A stretch of 64,000 bases of DNA from Aralia elata. Lineage: Eukaryota > Streptophyta > Magnoliopsida > Apiales > Araliaceae. Position 1 is the first letter of the stretch. Each line of letters starts with the position of its first letter. Under the pieces are notes generated by a model that saw only the letters and a list, made by a program, of their open reading frames with translations, was not told where the DNA came from and did no database searches. Made by a program: the position numbers and the translations under genes. The stretch covers positions 76,025,358 to 76,089,357 of the forward strand of contig CM068377.1 of NCBI GenBank assembly GCA_034770075.1, written 5' to 3'. This document shows, piece by piece, positions 11,236-22,631 of this stretch.

Positions 11236-12114
11236 TCAAGCATAGAACCGCTTCACCGAGTCAGAATTGAGGGGTTGTGGAAATACCTCACCATCCATTT
11301 CTTGCAATATGAGGGCACCTCCGGATAACACTTTTTTAATCACAAACGGCCCTTCCCAATTCGGGGCGAACTTCCCCTTGGCTTCGTCTTGACAAGGCAT
11401 GACTCTTTTCAGCACCAAATCATTTTCTTTGAACTTCTGAGGTCTTATCCTCTTGTCATATGATCGAGAGATCCTTTGTTGATATAACTGACCGTGCCAA
11501 ACAGCAGCCACCCTTCTTTCATCAATTAGGGCCAATTGGTCGTATCGACTTTGCATCCAATCCTCCTCACTTATCTGAGCATCGATCACTATTCTGAGGG
11601 ACGCCATTTCAACCTCAACTGGCATAACGGCCTCCATTCCATACACCAAAGCGTAAGGGGTCGCCCCTGTAGAAGTACGTGTTGACGTTCGGTATGCCAG
11701 CAGGGTGAGGGGTAACAAATCCGGCCATCCCCGATGATTAGCAGACATTTTCGCCATGATCCTCTTGATGTTCTTATTTGTAGCCTCCACTGCCCCATTC
11801 ATCTTAGGACGGTAAATGATGGAATTGAGGTGCTTGATCTTGAACTGGCCACACAGTCCCTTTATGAGGGCGTTGTTTAAATTCTTGGCATTGTCGGAGA
11901 CCAAAACCTCAGGTTGCCCGTATCGACAAATGACATTATTCTTGATGAAACCGACGATGATCTCCTGAGTTACTTTGGGAAAAGAAGCTGCTTCTACCCA
12001 TTTGGTGAAGTAATCGATCATGACGAAAATGAATCGGTGTCCGTTGCTTGCTTTGGGCTCTATCGGTCCGATTACATCCATTCCCCACATTGAAAATGGC
12101 CACGGGGAGGTCAT
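11236..12114 (-). CDS. Integrase core of the Ogre-like pol, 5' end displaced by frameshifts
   Basis: A 292-residue frame begins inside the integrase, just after the HHCC zinc-binding region encoded at the end of the preceding frame. The catalytic triad is visible: Asp in GMDVIGP (about residue 13), Asp in VSDNAKN (about 80), and Glu in NGAVEATNKN (about 114). The C-terminal part has the Gypsy pattern YDKRIRPQKF, PNWEGPFVI and PLNSDSVKRFY. It is needed to insert element cDNA into the host genome. The reading frame differs from the upstream RT frame. Two missing bases between about 12155 and 12125 would explain the shift, so this was originally part of one polyprotein. Confidence 0.85.
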   Translation of the reverse strand: MTSPWPFSMWGMDVIGPIEPKASNGHRFIFVMIDYFTKWVEAASFPKVTQEIIVGFIKNNVICRYGQPEVLVSDNAKNLNNALIKGLCGQFKIKHLNSIIYRPKMNGAVEATNKNIKRIMAKMSANHRGWPDLLPLTLLAYRTSTRTSTGATPYALVYGMEAVMPVEVEMASLRIVIDAQISEEDWMQSRYDQLALIDERRVAAVWHGQLYQQRISRSYDKRIRPQKFKENDLVLKRVMPCQDEAKGKFAPNWEGPFVIKKVLSGGALILQEMDGEVFPQPLNSDSVKRFYA

Positions 12115-12145
12115 ACAGTGCAGTTCATTGGGGAGGCGTTATGGA

Positions 12146-14779
12146 TCACATTACCGTGCGCTGGCATTGGTAACACCGTTTGACATGATCATCGCAATCG
12201 GCTTTCAGCGTTAACCAATAATGCCCTGTCCTCAAGATCTTTTTGGCCAGCATCGGTCCACTCATATGTGGCCCACACACCCCACTATGTATTTCATTCA
12301 TAATCCTTCGGGCCTGTGTTTCATCTACGCATTGCAACAGTCCCAAACCAGCATCCCTCTTGTAGAGTGAATCCCCACTCAGATAAAATTTCATCGCCAT
12401 CCTTTGAATTCTCATCCTCTCAGTTCGACTCGCCTGGTCGGGAATGGATCTATCTCTCAGATATTCCCTTATGTCGTGATACCAGGGCTGCTTTGTCAAC
12501 ACCACCTCGTCGGATAACACTGCCACATGTTCCTCATATGCCGGGGCATTCTGCACGGCTATCTCAATATGTGGACTGTCCCTGTTCTTGATTACGTGGA
12601 TTAAGGAAGCCAGAGTTGCCAATGCATCGACAAAGTCATTCCGTCCCCGGGGAATATGGAGGAAAGTGATATCTTCGAACTCCTGCATCAGCTGGGTAAC
12701 ACAACGATGGTATGAAAGTAACTGAAGCTCTTTAGTGTTGTACACCCCGATCGCTTGTCTGATTACCAGTTCTGAATCCCCAAACACCGCTAGTCTCTTC
12801 ACTCCCATGTCGTGGGCCAAGCGGAGTCCCAAGATACATCCCTCGTATTCAGCGGTGTTGTTCGAATTGCTGAAATGCAGTTTAGTGGCCACGGGGTATT
12901 GTTCTCCAGTGATAGAGACCAGGACCGCTCCGGCTCCTGCCCCCTCGGCATTTATGGCACCATCAAAATACAGCTTCCAGAACTGTCCCTCGTCCTCACA
13001 TTTCTCGTGTGATACCCAAAATATATCTTCGCCCGGAAGAGGAGTTTCTAACGGCTCCATCCCTCCTGACGGGGTTTCTGCCAACTGATCTGCAATTCCC
13101 TGCCCTTTCATGGCCTTCTGAGTCACGTACACCATGTCGAACTGTTGTAAGATTAACTGCCATCTTGATAATCGACAATTCAGCATGGGCCTTTCAAAAA
13201 TATATTTCAGGGGATCCATTCTTGATATCAGGTACATCGTATGCCCATGGAGGTAGTGCTGTAATCTCCCTGCAGCCCAGGCCAGAGCACAACAGGTCTT
13301 CTCGATGGGAGTATAATTCTGTTCACATTGGCTAAATCTTTTGCTTAGGTAATAGATGGCCTGCTCTTTACCTGCCTCATTCTTCTGTCCCAGCATACAT
13401 CCCATCGCGATGGCATTGACGGATATATACATAAATAGAGGGATCCCATCCTTCGGGGGTACCAGCACTGGTGCCTCCGTCAGCTGCTTTTTAATGGTCT
13501 GAAAAGCCCTCTGACATTTCTCATTCCATTCTTGGGAAACCCCCTTTCTTAACAGTTTGAAAATGGGCTCACATGTAGTCGTCAAGTGGGATATAAAACG
13601 GCTGATGAAGTTTATCCTTCCGAGGAATCCTCTTATCTCCTTCTCTGTGTGAGGCGCCGGCATATCCACAATGGCCTTAATCTTTGCTGGATCCAACTCA
13701 ATGCCCCGATCACTAACCAGGAATCCCAAGAGCTTACCCGACTGCACTCCGAAAGCACACTTGGCTGGATTGAGTTTCAAATTATACTTTCTGAGCCGAT
13801 CGAATAGCTTTTTGAGATAGGTTATATGATCAGATTCTACCTTCGATTTCACAATAATGTCATCCACGTAGACTTCTATCTCCTTATGCATCATATCGTG
13901 GAACAGGGCCATCATGGCTCTCTGATAAGTAGCCCCCGCGTTTGTGAGGCCAAAAGCCAATCGTCTATAGCAGAAAGTACCCCAAGGGGTGATGAATGCG
14001 GTCTTTTCCCGATCTTCTTCCGCCACCATTATCTGATGATATCCCGCGAAGCAATCCACAAAAGAGTACATTTCATACTGGGCTGTGTTATCCACCAGGA
14101 TGTGTATGAAAGGCACCGGGAAGTTATCCTTGAGACTGGCCTTGTTTAGATCTCTGTAGTCTACACATACCCTCACCTTTCCTCCAGGCTTAGCCACTGG
14201 GACTACATTGGATAGCCATTCTGGGTAAGTGGACACCATAATGATTCCCGCCCTGAACTGCTTGATGATCTCCTCCTTCACTTTTAAGCTCCACTCCAGT
14301 TTCAACTTTCTTAATTTTTGTTTGACAGGCCTGAAACCCTCCTTGATGGGTAATCGGTGTACCACAATGTCGGTGGACAATCCGATCATATCCTCATGAG
14401 ACCAGGCAAAAACATCCTCATATTGTTTTAGCAACTCAGTCATTTCGGCTTTCTGGCTGGGGGTAAGGTCCGTCCCTATCTTGAGTTCTTTTGGCTTGTC
14501 GGGGGTTCCAATATCAATGGTGACGGTTTGGTCCAAGTTGGGTTTGGGTTTATCCTCGACCCATCCTTTGATCTCGTCAGGCGCGTCGTCGTAATCTGTC
14601 TCGTCTTGTTCAATGCCCATTAAATCAAAATCCAGCTCAATGTCAAAATCATAATCATCATTCAAATTTGAAAGACCGTTTGTTAGGCAAAGATTACTCA
14701 AATTGGTACACCTGACACGAAACAAAATACTTGTCATATATAAATCATTTTCCACGCCGATCGCATTTTCAAATAACAC
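12146..14779 (-). CDS. Reverse transcriptase, tandem RNase H and integrase zinc region of the Ogre-like pol
   Basis: An uninterrupted 877-residue frame. The reverse transcriptase spans about residues 150-380, with FVDCFAGYHQI (Asp near 242) and YVDD at about 304-307. A first RNase H-like region follows (SKRFSQCEQNYTPIEK, then LSRWQLILQQFD). A second, archaeal-type RNase H starts near LYFDGAINAEGAGAGAVL and continues with NTAEYEGCILGLRLA and GDSELV. This dual RNase H is diagnostic of the Tat lineage. The integrase HHCC motif closes the frame (IHSGVCGPH and CDDHVKRCYQC). The first 40 or so residues look unlike pol and may be intron sequence, since Ogre pol carries an intron before the RT. Confidence 0.9.
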   Translation of the reverse strand: MLFENAIGVENDLYMTSILFRVRCTNLSNLCLTNGLSNLNDDYDFDIELDFDLMGIEQDETDYDDAPDEIKGWVEDKPKPNLDQTVTIDIGTPDKPKELKIGTDLTPSQKAEMTELLKQYEDVFAWSHEDMIGLSTDIVVHRLPIKEGFRPVKQKLRKLKLEWSLKVKEEIIKQFRAGIIMVSTYPEWLSNVVPVAKPGGKVRVCVDYRDLNKASLKDNFPVPFIHILVDNTAQYEMYSFVDCFAGYHQIMVAEEDREKTAFITPWGTFCYRRLAFGLTNAGATYQRAMMALFHDMMHKEIEVYVDDIIVKSKVESDHITYLKKLFDRLRKYNLKLNPAKCAFGVQSGKLLGFLVSDRGIELDPAKIKAIVDMPAPHTEKEIRGFLGRINFISRFISHLTTTCEPIFKLLRKGVSQEWNEKCQRAFQTIKKQLTEAPVLVPPKDGIPLFMYISVNAIAMGCMLGQKNEAGKEQAIYYLSKRFSQCEQNYTPIEKTCCALAWAAGRLQHYLHGHTMYLISRMDPLKYIFERPMLNCRLSRWQLILQQFDMVYVTQKAMKGQGIADQLAETPSGGMEPLETPLPGEDIFWVSHEKCEDEGQFWKLYFDGAINAEGAGAGAVLVSITGEQYPVATKLHFSNSNNTAEYEGCILGLRLAHDMGVKRLAVFGDSELVIRQAIGVYNTKELQLLSYHRCVTQLMQEFEDITFLHIPRGRNDFVDALATLASLIHVIKNRDSPHIEIAVQNAPAYEEHVAVLSDEVVLTKQPWYHDIREYLRDRSIPDQASRTERMRIQRMAMKFYLSGDSLYKRDAGLGLLQCVDETQARRIMNEIHSGVCGPHMSGPMLAKKILRTGHYWLTLKADCDDHVKRCYQCQRTVM

Positions 14780-14874
14780 GAAGAAATGACATAATTATGT
14801 AGAAATAAAACAACAACAAAAATAAACTTCTTCATTCCCCCATCCTCTGGGGTCTACCACCCTGACGTCGGGTT

Positions 14875-15231
14875 TTACCCTTGTTTGGATATTACTGGTT
14901 TCATGGTCCAGTTGTCGACGGTCAGGTCAGATGAAATGCGCTGGATAAAAGGGGGCCTCACATCGGACACTTCCCCGATGATTACGGATACGTCGCCTGA
15001 GTCCTCCTTCCTATCCTCTCCAGGGATAATCAGCCCTGCCCAATCGATGACAGGCACAACTTGTTGGGCTCCCGGTGGTGTGATATAAGATTCGTCCCTT
15101 TCCCTACTGCTTGTTGATTGTCCGGGGATATAGCACTTGGTTTCAAACTCCTTCGCGACCTCCTGCAGGAAACTTTCCCTTTTGGCCAACCTATCACTCA
15201 CGGGGGTTAAATTTTTCATCCCCAGCCTCAA
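14875..15231 (-). CDS. Fragment of the Ogre-like gag-pol upstream of the RT
   Basis: A 118-residue frame on the pol strand, ending 96 bp before the RT frame begins. It is hydrophilic and acidic in the middle (PGEDRKEDSGDVSVIIGE) and has no catalytic motif I recognise. Its position fits the linker between protease and RT in Tat elements. The intervening - strand bases could be part of the intron known at this point in Ogre. The fragment's start is uncertain. Confidence 0.45.
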   Translation of the reverse strand: MRLGMKNLTPVSDRLAKRESFLQEVAKEFETKCYIPGQSTSSRERDESYITPPGAQQVVPVIDWAGLIIPGEDRKEDSGDVSVIIGEVSDVRPPFIQRISSDLTVDNWTMKPVISKQG

Positions 15232-15460
15232 TCACGGGCTCGGCTAATTTTCCCCTGCTTCACTGTTAACCCCTTGGTCACCAGAAAGCCAGTCCATCCA
15301 TACCAATCGGAGGCCGCACACCTGCCAGGGTGTCTCCGTGCTATTGCCCTTCACGATTTTAATCCCAACCCCTGCTTTGCCATATTCTGCTGTGGTAGTA
15401 GTTGGATGGGCTCGGTGAATTCCTTTGACCCGCCTTTCTTTCCTAACCCCTGTCCAGGCT
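15232..15460 (-). other. Ogre-like internal sequence running into the assembly gap
   Basis: The - strand gives short coding-like pieces, such as EYGKAGVGIKIVKG, broken by frameshifts. They fit a decayed pol-upstream region. No feature can be delimited. Confidence 0.35.
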
Positions 15461-15560
15461 NNNNNNNNNNNNNNNNNNNNNNNNNNNNNNNNNNNNNNNN
15501 NNNNNNNNNNNNNNNNNNNNNNNNNNNNNNNNNNNNNNNNNNNNNNNNNNNNNNNNNNNN
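15461..15560. other. Assembly gap of exactly 100 N
   Basis: A run of 100 undetermined bases, a conventional size for a gap of unknown length. The sequences left (Ogre-like interior, - strand) and right (Sirevirus-type LTR, - strand) belong to different element types, so the true junction is unknown. Any open frame crossing it is meaningless. Confidence 0.98.
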
Positions 15561-16898
15561 TGACTTGAAAGCGGAGAATGCAGAAAAAATTTTAAAACAG
15601 AAAAGTATAATGACGCAGAGGATTTTTTTTAGAGATTTGATAGCACAAAAATCTCCTAGTCTTCTCTTCTACTCCTCGAGTATGAATATTCCACTAAGGA
15701 AAAAAGGGATCACTAAGATACACAGTTTCACCCTAGAATTATTCGTACAACAGTTCACATTAAGAACCTTTCAAGTCACACAGGACTTGGAATTACAAGT
15801 TGATCACTAAGATCAAAATCACAAAGATAAATGAGAGATGTCACATATTATGACCTTTAGCCGGCAGAATGAGTTATTTCTGGGATCGTAGAGTAGTCAG
15901 TTTTTAAGAACTAGAACTTGTAACACTTATACTTGATCTTTTTTCGTTAGTTGTTGTTTGTTTTGAAGTTGCTTGCCTTTTTATAGACCTTCATTGGTAA
16001 TCTTCCCGTTTAAAAAAGTTACCGTTGCTCCATTCTGTGCTTTGGACACTAGTACAATATTCTAATTATTTGACTTTAAAAATGTTGTCAAGTTAGTCCA
16101 CGTCACGTCGCTTTATCGTACTGTGACCATTGTGCAGAAGTTGTGCGCGTGCTTTTGTCTTTAGCTAAATATAGCTATTAGGACATCATTTTTATAAAGG
16201 CTTTTATCCTTGATCCCTCAAGTGTTTTTGGACGAATCACCTTGGGGATCCTTCATCCTTGATGTACGACCTTGATCATACTTTGTCAGAGATAGAGAGA
16301 TTGAATACCTATACGATTTTACTTAATCGTAGAGTTAAGTTGTCTAGTCCCGTAGAGTTTTCTATTCTTGGCAGACTTGACTCTACGTTTTTCACTTGAA
16401 ATTTCAATATTCTTCACTCTACGATGCTCTTCAGTACCTCAAGTAAATCTTCCTTTGAACTTAATAAGAATACTGAGTTTCGTTTTTCTTACACTTTCAC
16501 TTGATGAGGTCCCAATTTATTTTGATTCTTACGATCAGATTCTCATTGCTCTATGAACTATGAGTACTTGTTGTTGTAACTCCTACGATCTTCAGAAGTA
16601 TGTTATGTGCTCTAACGGATCCTTTTGAGGCATATTCCAGTTGAGCTTTTACGATCTGTTGAGCGCTTACCTTGTCTTCACTCTTACGAACTGTCTTTAT
16701 AGACTTGAGATTTTACAACTCATATTACTCTACTAAATGGCATCAATTAAACAAATTTGATCTCCTACACTAAGTCCTTTTAATTCAAATTGCCTTTTTA
16801 TAAGACTAGTACAAAAGTTGATGGTTTTACAAATATACTTTAGTTTTCAAAACTTCATCATCAAATTTAAATCATGCATAAATTTATGTACTTAAACA
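15561..16898 (-). mobile_element. Sirevirus-type LTR on the - strand, truncated by the gap
   Basis: On the - strand it starts with TG near 16898 and soon shows TTTGATGATGAAGTTTTG, similar to the LTR start at 2267. It has a TATAAAAAGGCAAG segment, which could be a TATA box, at about 15970-15985. It carries about a dozen TACGA or TCGTA motifs between 15885 and 16690. Its distal end runs into the gap. No ORF is expected. The left edge and the exact start are inferred. Confidence 0.55.
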
Positions 16899-18100
16899 TA
16901 TCTATCTATTTATAAAGCGGAAGGATGGAAGGCGGCGTTATTTTGTGTAAACCAAAAAAAGTTTAGTTTTTTTTTGTGTTTTCTTTTTTATCCCTAAAAC
17001 AAATTTTTTTGTGATAAACAGGAAAAAACTAATATTATAGTTTTAGTATTTAAACTGTCATCTCCACGTCCCTTGCAATGTTTCTAATTCCAATTCCAAC
17101 TTCTTTTCTTTTTTTTTTTCTTTTTACAACTCATTCATGACCCAAATTTGCGCATAATAGTCTTTCAATGAAAAAGGTGAGATTAAGTGAAATTCACTCT
17201 CATTATTTTACCCAAAATCAATGATTTTATACCTTCAAGATAGAAAACCCTTTCATCTCATACCAATTCTCAAAAACACTTTACTATCCTTTTTCTGGTC
17301 TAACATACATGATACATGTGTAAGATAGGTGGGGGTTGTTAAAAAACACATAGGTTTACTCATTCGAATCACATTTATGTACCGTAATTTGGTAATGATA
17401 GAAGGTATTTTTGATCATCCCTCTCCAGTTTTACTTTTTTTTTTTATGTAAAATTTAATGTATTTTAGCTCCTATTTATATATCATTTTATATTTTTATT
17501 TTAAATTGTAATTTAATAATTTTTAATTTTATTCAAACACATCACGTTATTTGTGCCCTATATAACTAGGGAGAATCTTGGGTGTAAGCCAATCTTTTTT
17601 GAAGCTTTTTGCCTTTTGTCAAATAAAGAGTCCTTCGACTTTTAATGTAATTAATAGTTTAATCCATTTTATATTATTTTTTTATCTTTTTATTTAATTC
17701 CTTCAAATTTTATATAATTTTTATTTTATCCCACATAAATTACACGCACAACGCATATATCACCGGAATACTAATAAAAACTTAAAATATCCACATATTA
17801 ATATTTTAGACGGTCAAACATTATTACCCAACGTCTTGTTAAGTATTTTAGGAAGGAAAAGATGAATTCTCTCCCCTTAATTATTACTTTAAATCGAAAA
17901 TCAAATAAATTAATCAATTATATAAAAATAGAAAAAAGTTGAAAAAGTTTCCCATCGACATAATTTGTGTCTTTAATAAATTAAATTTTACTTGGTTAGA
18001 TAAATTTAGTATATTTCGACAAATTCAAGATTCTGTTTATTGGTTTAACCAATGTTATAAGTCAAAAAAGGATTTTCGGTTTTTTTTTTAAGGATTTAAC
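16899..18100. other. AT-rich intergenic region
   Basis: No gene or clear element seen. It has many homopolymer runs and frequent stops in all frames. Its right end should contain the promoter of the diacylglycerol kinase gene. Confidence 0.5.
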
Positions 18101-18149
18101 ACGTCTTCTCTGTCCTACTTCTTCCGCCCACGCCTCTTACCCTTTCCTA

Positions 18150-18341
18150 CACGGCTTCTTTCAAATCTCCGCCAGAGAAATTAAATTCGTTTCAAATAGA
18201 TATGAAGATTGCTGATTTCGGATAGCTACACAGTCTTCAATTACTTTTGATATTCACAACCATAATTCGAAGATTTGATCAAGAGAATGCGGAGGAGATC
18301 GAATTTTTCTAGCGGAGTTTGAATTGAATCTTCGACTAAAC
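18150..18341 (+). other. Probable 5' UTR exon of the diacylglycerol kinase gene
   Basis: A pyrimidine-rich stretch is followed by a segment ending CTAAACAG, then GTATTTATC, a good splice donor. The next good acceptor before the first coding exon is TTGTGGTTCAG near 20015. Plant cluster I DGK genes often have an intron in the 5' leader. Inferred from position and splice signals only. Confidence 0.35.
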
Positions 18342-21300
18342 AGGTATTTATCTTCATTCATTGTAATTTCTGTAATTTTTTTTTTTTCTTGAATCGTTTG
18401 TTTGAAAATTTTATGTGAATTCGTTGGATTTGGCCCCGGATTTTGGTGCATGGAATACAACTCAACGTGTATTGGGTTAATTTGTTTAGCCACCTATCGA
18501 ATTGGTGTAAACCCCTGAGCTAGAACCAAACAATTCACAGGCATATTAGTGTGGGTTTTCATCCAGAAATTATGCATGAGAAATTTAGAAACTTGGGTGT
18601 AAAATTTGTCTTCTTTTAACAGGTTGTTTGCCATCGGATTTGGTTTAAACACCTGCTTGGTGTTAAAAATATTGAAACAACTTAAAAATGTTTGATTCAC
18701 CCAGTAGAGTCATTAATCACCTTTTTAAATATTTATCTAGAACTAGAAATATTTTCGTACGATTAACCCAATGAATGGCTCAGGGCCCGGATCTAGAAAT
18801 TATTGGTCACTTCAAGTGAGTTTATCAGGTTCAGGTGAGGTGTATTTCAATGGTGATTGGCATTTACTTTACCTTTCCTCAATTAGGCATCACATCCAAA
18901 TTACATTTTTTTTGACAATATGGCTAAGGAATTTTCACGATTGAATAGCTTAATATCTTTAGAAAACTTCAAAAATTTTTTATTACTGCATGTTGTTGTG
19001 TCCATTGTTAATCCATAATCACATATCGAATTATTAGGTAATACCCGGAGCTATATAAAACAATCACAGGCAGATTAGTGTGGTTTTATATCCAGAACCT
19101 CTGCATGCGAAAATTTGAGAAACTTGGCTATAATTTGTTTTTTGTTTTATTTAGGTTTTTGCCATCAATCTGGTAAACCCTAATCCAGGTTCAAAAATTT
19201 GAACAGCTTAAATGGTATTCTTCCATCTTGTGGCACCTGGATCACCACACTAGGCCACTGTTCATTAATTCCACCATAAAAAAATGGTTTTAACTAGAAA
19301 TATTTTCTCAGAATACTCATGGAACATCATTGGAGGGTGATACTGATATTTCAAATCTGTGGGTCGAAGTCATGATAGTGTTTAATTCTACCAAATCAAG
19401 CTACTAAAACTTTTAGATTTTCTATTTATTATAAATGAATTGGAGTCGAGTATTCAACTCAGTTGTGCAATATCATTGGTTTATGGATTCTTGGCGGGTC
19501 CCATTGAAGTCGGGCATGGGGAACATTTTTAAAAGTGGTGTGTACCAGTGACCAAAACTATTATTTTGATTATCTGGAGGGACCTTAATAAGAAATACTC
19601 GATTTGCATATGGATTCGTTTAGGCAACCTTCTTTTTACAGTTTGAATAATGCCTGGAGATCAGAATTTTCTACTAGGAGGTTTTTTTTTTAAACACCAT
19701 TTGATGTAGCACTATCACATTATATCACCACATCAACCACAAATAGACAATGTGTTAGTCGATATTCATTAAATATAATTTTTTGGGTTGTTTAACAAAT
19801 TTGAAATCACTCGCATTTCTCTTTCTAGTTTAAGAGCCAGTGTGGAGTCTTCTGGTTTATCACATATAGGTTTGATAATGCTTGATAGAGGTTTATAATT
19901 TTAAATATGAGTGTATACTGTTGCAAGTCCAGAGTGATCCTTGTTCATATAAGCTTTATATCTTTTAAATTCTCTTTTTCTTCTTAACTGATGATAATGT
20001 TCTTTGTGGTTCAGGGCCTTTTTTTTAGAAACCTGCTTGGTTTTGGCCCTATAGGGGTATATATCAAATTATAGGCTGCCAAACAGAATTGAGATATATA
20101 ATAAGAAAAAATTAGGTTTCACCATGATGGATTTAATTGTTTTGGTAAGATTGATTACCAGCTCAGATTTCTTATGGTCCCATTGTTGGATGTCTGGATT
20201 TACGGGCTCATTATGGACTTTTAGCCATTATATATGCCATTTTCTTAAGTGGCAGAGTGAAGAAAATACATCTCTTAATTGGGTTAAAGCAGCTGCTAGA
20301 GAAAAGATGAAAGCCTGGAAGAAGCTAAAAGTTCCACTATCACGCCATACGTGGGATGGAAGATTTTGCTTATGGTGGGCAGCCATCTACATGCCTGGTG
20401 TTTGCCTAACTTCCCTGGTATCTCCAACAAGACCATAGGGTACAAAGTCCACTTCACATTTTCCGTGGTACATCGCTGCTCTGTTTGTGGTCGTTTCCAG
20501 CTCATTTTTAATTGTTCACCACAGTTTGCAGCAAAAGATTGCAAGTGTAATTGCGCAAGCTGGTTTATAAGCCATGTACTACACCACTTGGTCTAGAAAA
20601 GATGGATTAGCATGGATGAAAAACTCTGAAATGTCTGCTTTCTGTTCTTATTGTGATGAGCCATTGTGGTATTCCTTTTCTTGATGTCTCCCCAACATGG
20701 CACTGTGCTTATGGTTGTCAGCGTCTTATACACAGTCAAGTGGTCATGCCAAAATGTCTGAAAGAGTCTAGGCAATTTATTTGTGATTTGGGTTCTCTTA
20801 GAAGGGTTTATCCTTTTCTCCGATATGTGTAAAAGAAAATTGAATTGGTGATGGAAAATAGAGGTTGGTATGCTGAATTCTTTCACGGAAGAAATTATTG
20901 CTTCCTCTGTTCGTAGTCAAATTAGAAGAAGGGCGGCACCGAAACAAATCACGGAGGTAGTCATTCTGTTAACAGCCAAGCTAAAGAGATAGTTTCCAGC
21001 TGCTAATACAGCACTGCAATATGTTCCTCATATGGCATTGCTGGTATTGAAGGATGGTGGGTAGGCGTGTGCCTCAGTAAAAAGGGTTGCACAAAATGGG
21101 ATAATCCATAATTATCAGGGAACTTTCTGGCACACGGTCAATTCAAACTAGGTTATACAACTAATGGGACTTGCCCGCAAGATTGCAAGACCTCTTCTGG
21201 TCTTTCATCAATACCAAGAGTGGAGCTCAAAACGGGCCATCTCTTAAGAGGAAGATTGAACACCGCTCTTAAACCCTGTGGGCCAGGTAAGTGTTATATT

Positions 21301-21910
21301 TACTCTTTTGGTCACCAATTAATTCCTCTATGCGGAATTACATAGAGCAGTGGTTTTTTTACACTTTTAGCTATTTTACTCTCCCCCAAGAGCAAACAAA
21401 GGAGGTGAAAACGCCCGTAAGAACAATGAACCGGAGTTTGATGATTTGAATACTTTGTCACGACAAAATAGTTACTTTCGTTTTGGGGATTATTTGGCCA
21501 CGGATTTTTAATGGTCCTGTCCAAAAAATATATTTAATTACATTATAGTATCAGTATGTTTTTAATTAATATGTATATATATGTATGCATGTATGTATAG
21601 ATATACACATATTTATTACACGTGTTATAGGCACGTCTTAAATCCATGTCAAAAAATCCCAAAACAAAGTGACTATTTTCGTAGGGGGGAGGAAGTATTA
21701 TAATCATTTCAATCTTTTTATAAAGAAAACATCGATGTTAGTTCAGTGGTCAGTAGTTCCTCTTTAAAGGTCTGATTGAGGGTTCATCACAATGGGCGGA
21801 CTTTGAACCCTTTGTGTTTGTAATTAGCTAGGATGTGTTGGATGGGGGAGGGAGGGGGGGGGGGTACACATATCTGGGTTTTACAATGTAGCCTCGTTAG
21901 TTAAAAAAAA

Positions 21911-22273
21911 GGGTTAAATGCAAAAGTGTCCCTCAAAGTTTCACAAAATTCTATTTTTTGCCCCAAAGTATCAACTTTCTCAATTGTGTTCTTTTTTAAA
22001 GTTTAAATTTTTTATAAAATTGTTCCCTTTTAACATATTGGTGAAATTATAGGTTAGAATCCTTCACATAATGTCTGAAATCATTGGTAATTATATTATT
22101 TACGTTTCATATAACATATATATTGTTGTATTCATACGTTTGGAATGGGTCACATGTATGTTCAACTATATAAAACGTGAGTTTTGACCTATAATTTCAC
22201 TAGTATGTTAAAAGGGAATAGTTTATAAGTGGAATTTTGTAGAACTTTGTGGGACACTTTTGCAGTTAAACCC
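21911..22273. mobile_element. MITE with terminal inverted repeats, in a DGK intron
   Basis: About 363 bp. The left end GGGTTAAATGCAAAAGTGTC and the reverse complement of the right end (GGGTTTAACTGCAAAAGTGTC) match over at least 35 bp with few differences. No ORF. Confidence 0.7.
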
Positions 22274-22631
22274 CCCAAAAAAATCCTTTTTTTACAAAGA
22301 TTTAGTAGAACATTGATTCTCTGTGGCTGTCACCTCTAAACTTTTCAGCATATGTAACTTTCAGTACGCATTTCCCTGCCTTTTTTTGGGCTTCTTCAAC
22401 TACAAAACTATTTATAGCCCTAAATTCTATTTTAAATGAAACTGTTTATATTATGTGATTTTTTATACTTCATGCCGTGTACACTGTTGATACAAGTGAT
22501 AATTACTGTTCTATATTAATGATCTGGTTAATTGAACTTGCATGACCTCATGTTTTTCAAGTTCTCATAATCTTCGTCTTCTTGCCCTTCCACATACTTG
22601 CTTTAAGATTAGGATTTGTTCAATTACTAGC

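Larger units (their letters stand above)
2694..15460 (-). mobile_element. Tat/Ogre-like Ty3-Gypsy retrotransposon, 3' two-thirds, antisense gene cassette inside
   Basis: Read on the - strand, the element runs from the gap at 15461 through pol fragments (15231-11236), a long 3' region carrying two + strand genes, a 140-bp repeat array and a polypurine tract, to a 2.04-kb 3' LTR. The two RNase H-like regions, the YVDD reverse transcriptase, the very long LTR and the tRNA-Arg-like primer site beside a sister LTR at 47444-49492 fit the Tat lineage (Ogre/Retand type). Gag, protease and the 5' LTR are not visible and would lie past the gap. The insertion is inside a Sirevirus LTR, so this is a nested younger element. 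Confidence 0.8.

Noticed and set aside
12316..14149. Several + strand open frames of 60-117 residues opposite the RT/RNase H gene
   Set aside because: Shadows of a strongly supported - strand coding region.
15274..15810. Open frame crossing the assembly gap on the + strand
   Set aside because: It runs through 100 N and joins two unrelated elements; neither half resembles a protein in that frame.
20296..20544. - strand frame over the DGK C1 region
   Set aside because: Antisense shadow; the + strand carries recognisable C1-domain Cys/His motifs.
21655..21697. Possible Stowaway right end (GGGGGGAGGAAGTA) in the DGK intron
   Set aside because: No matching inverted left end could be found.
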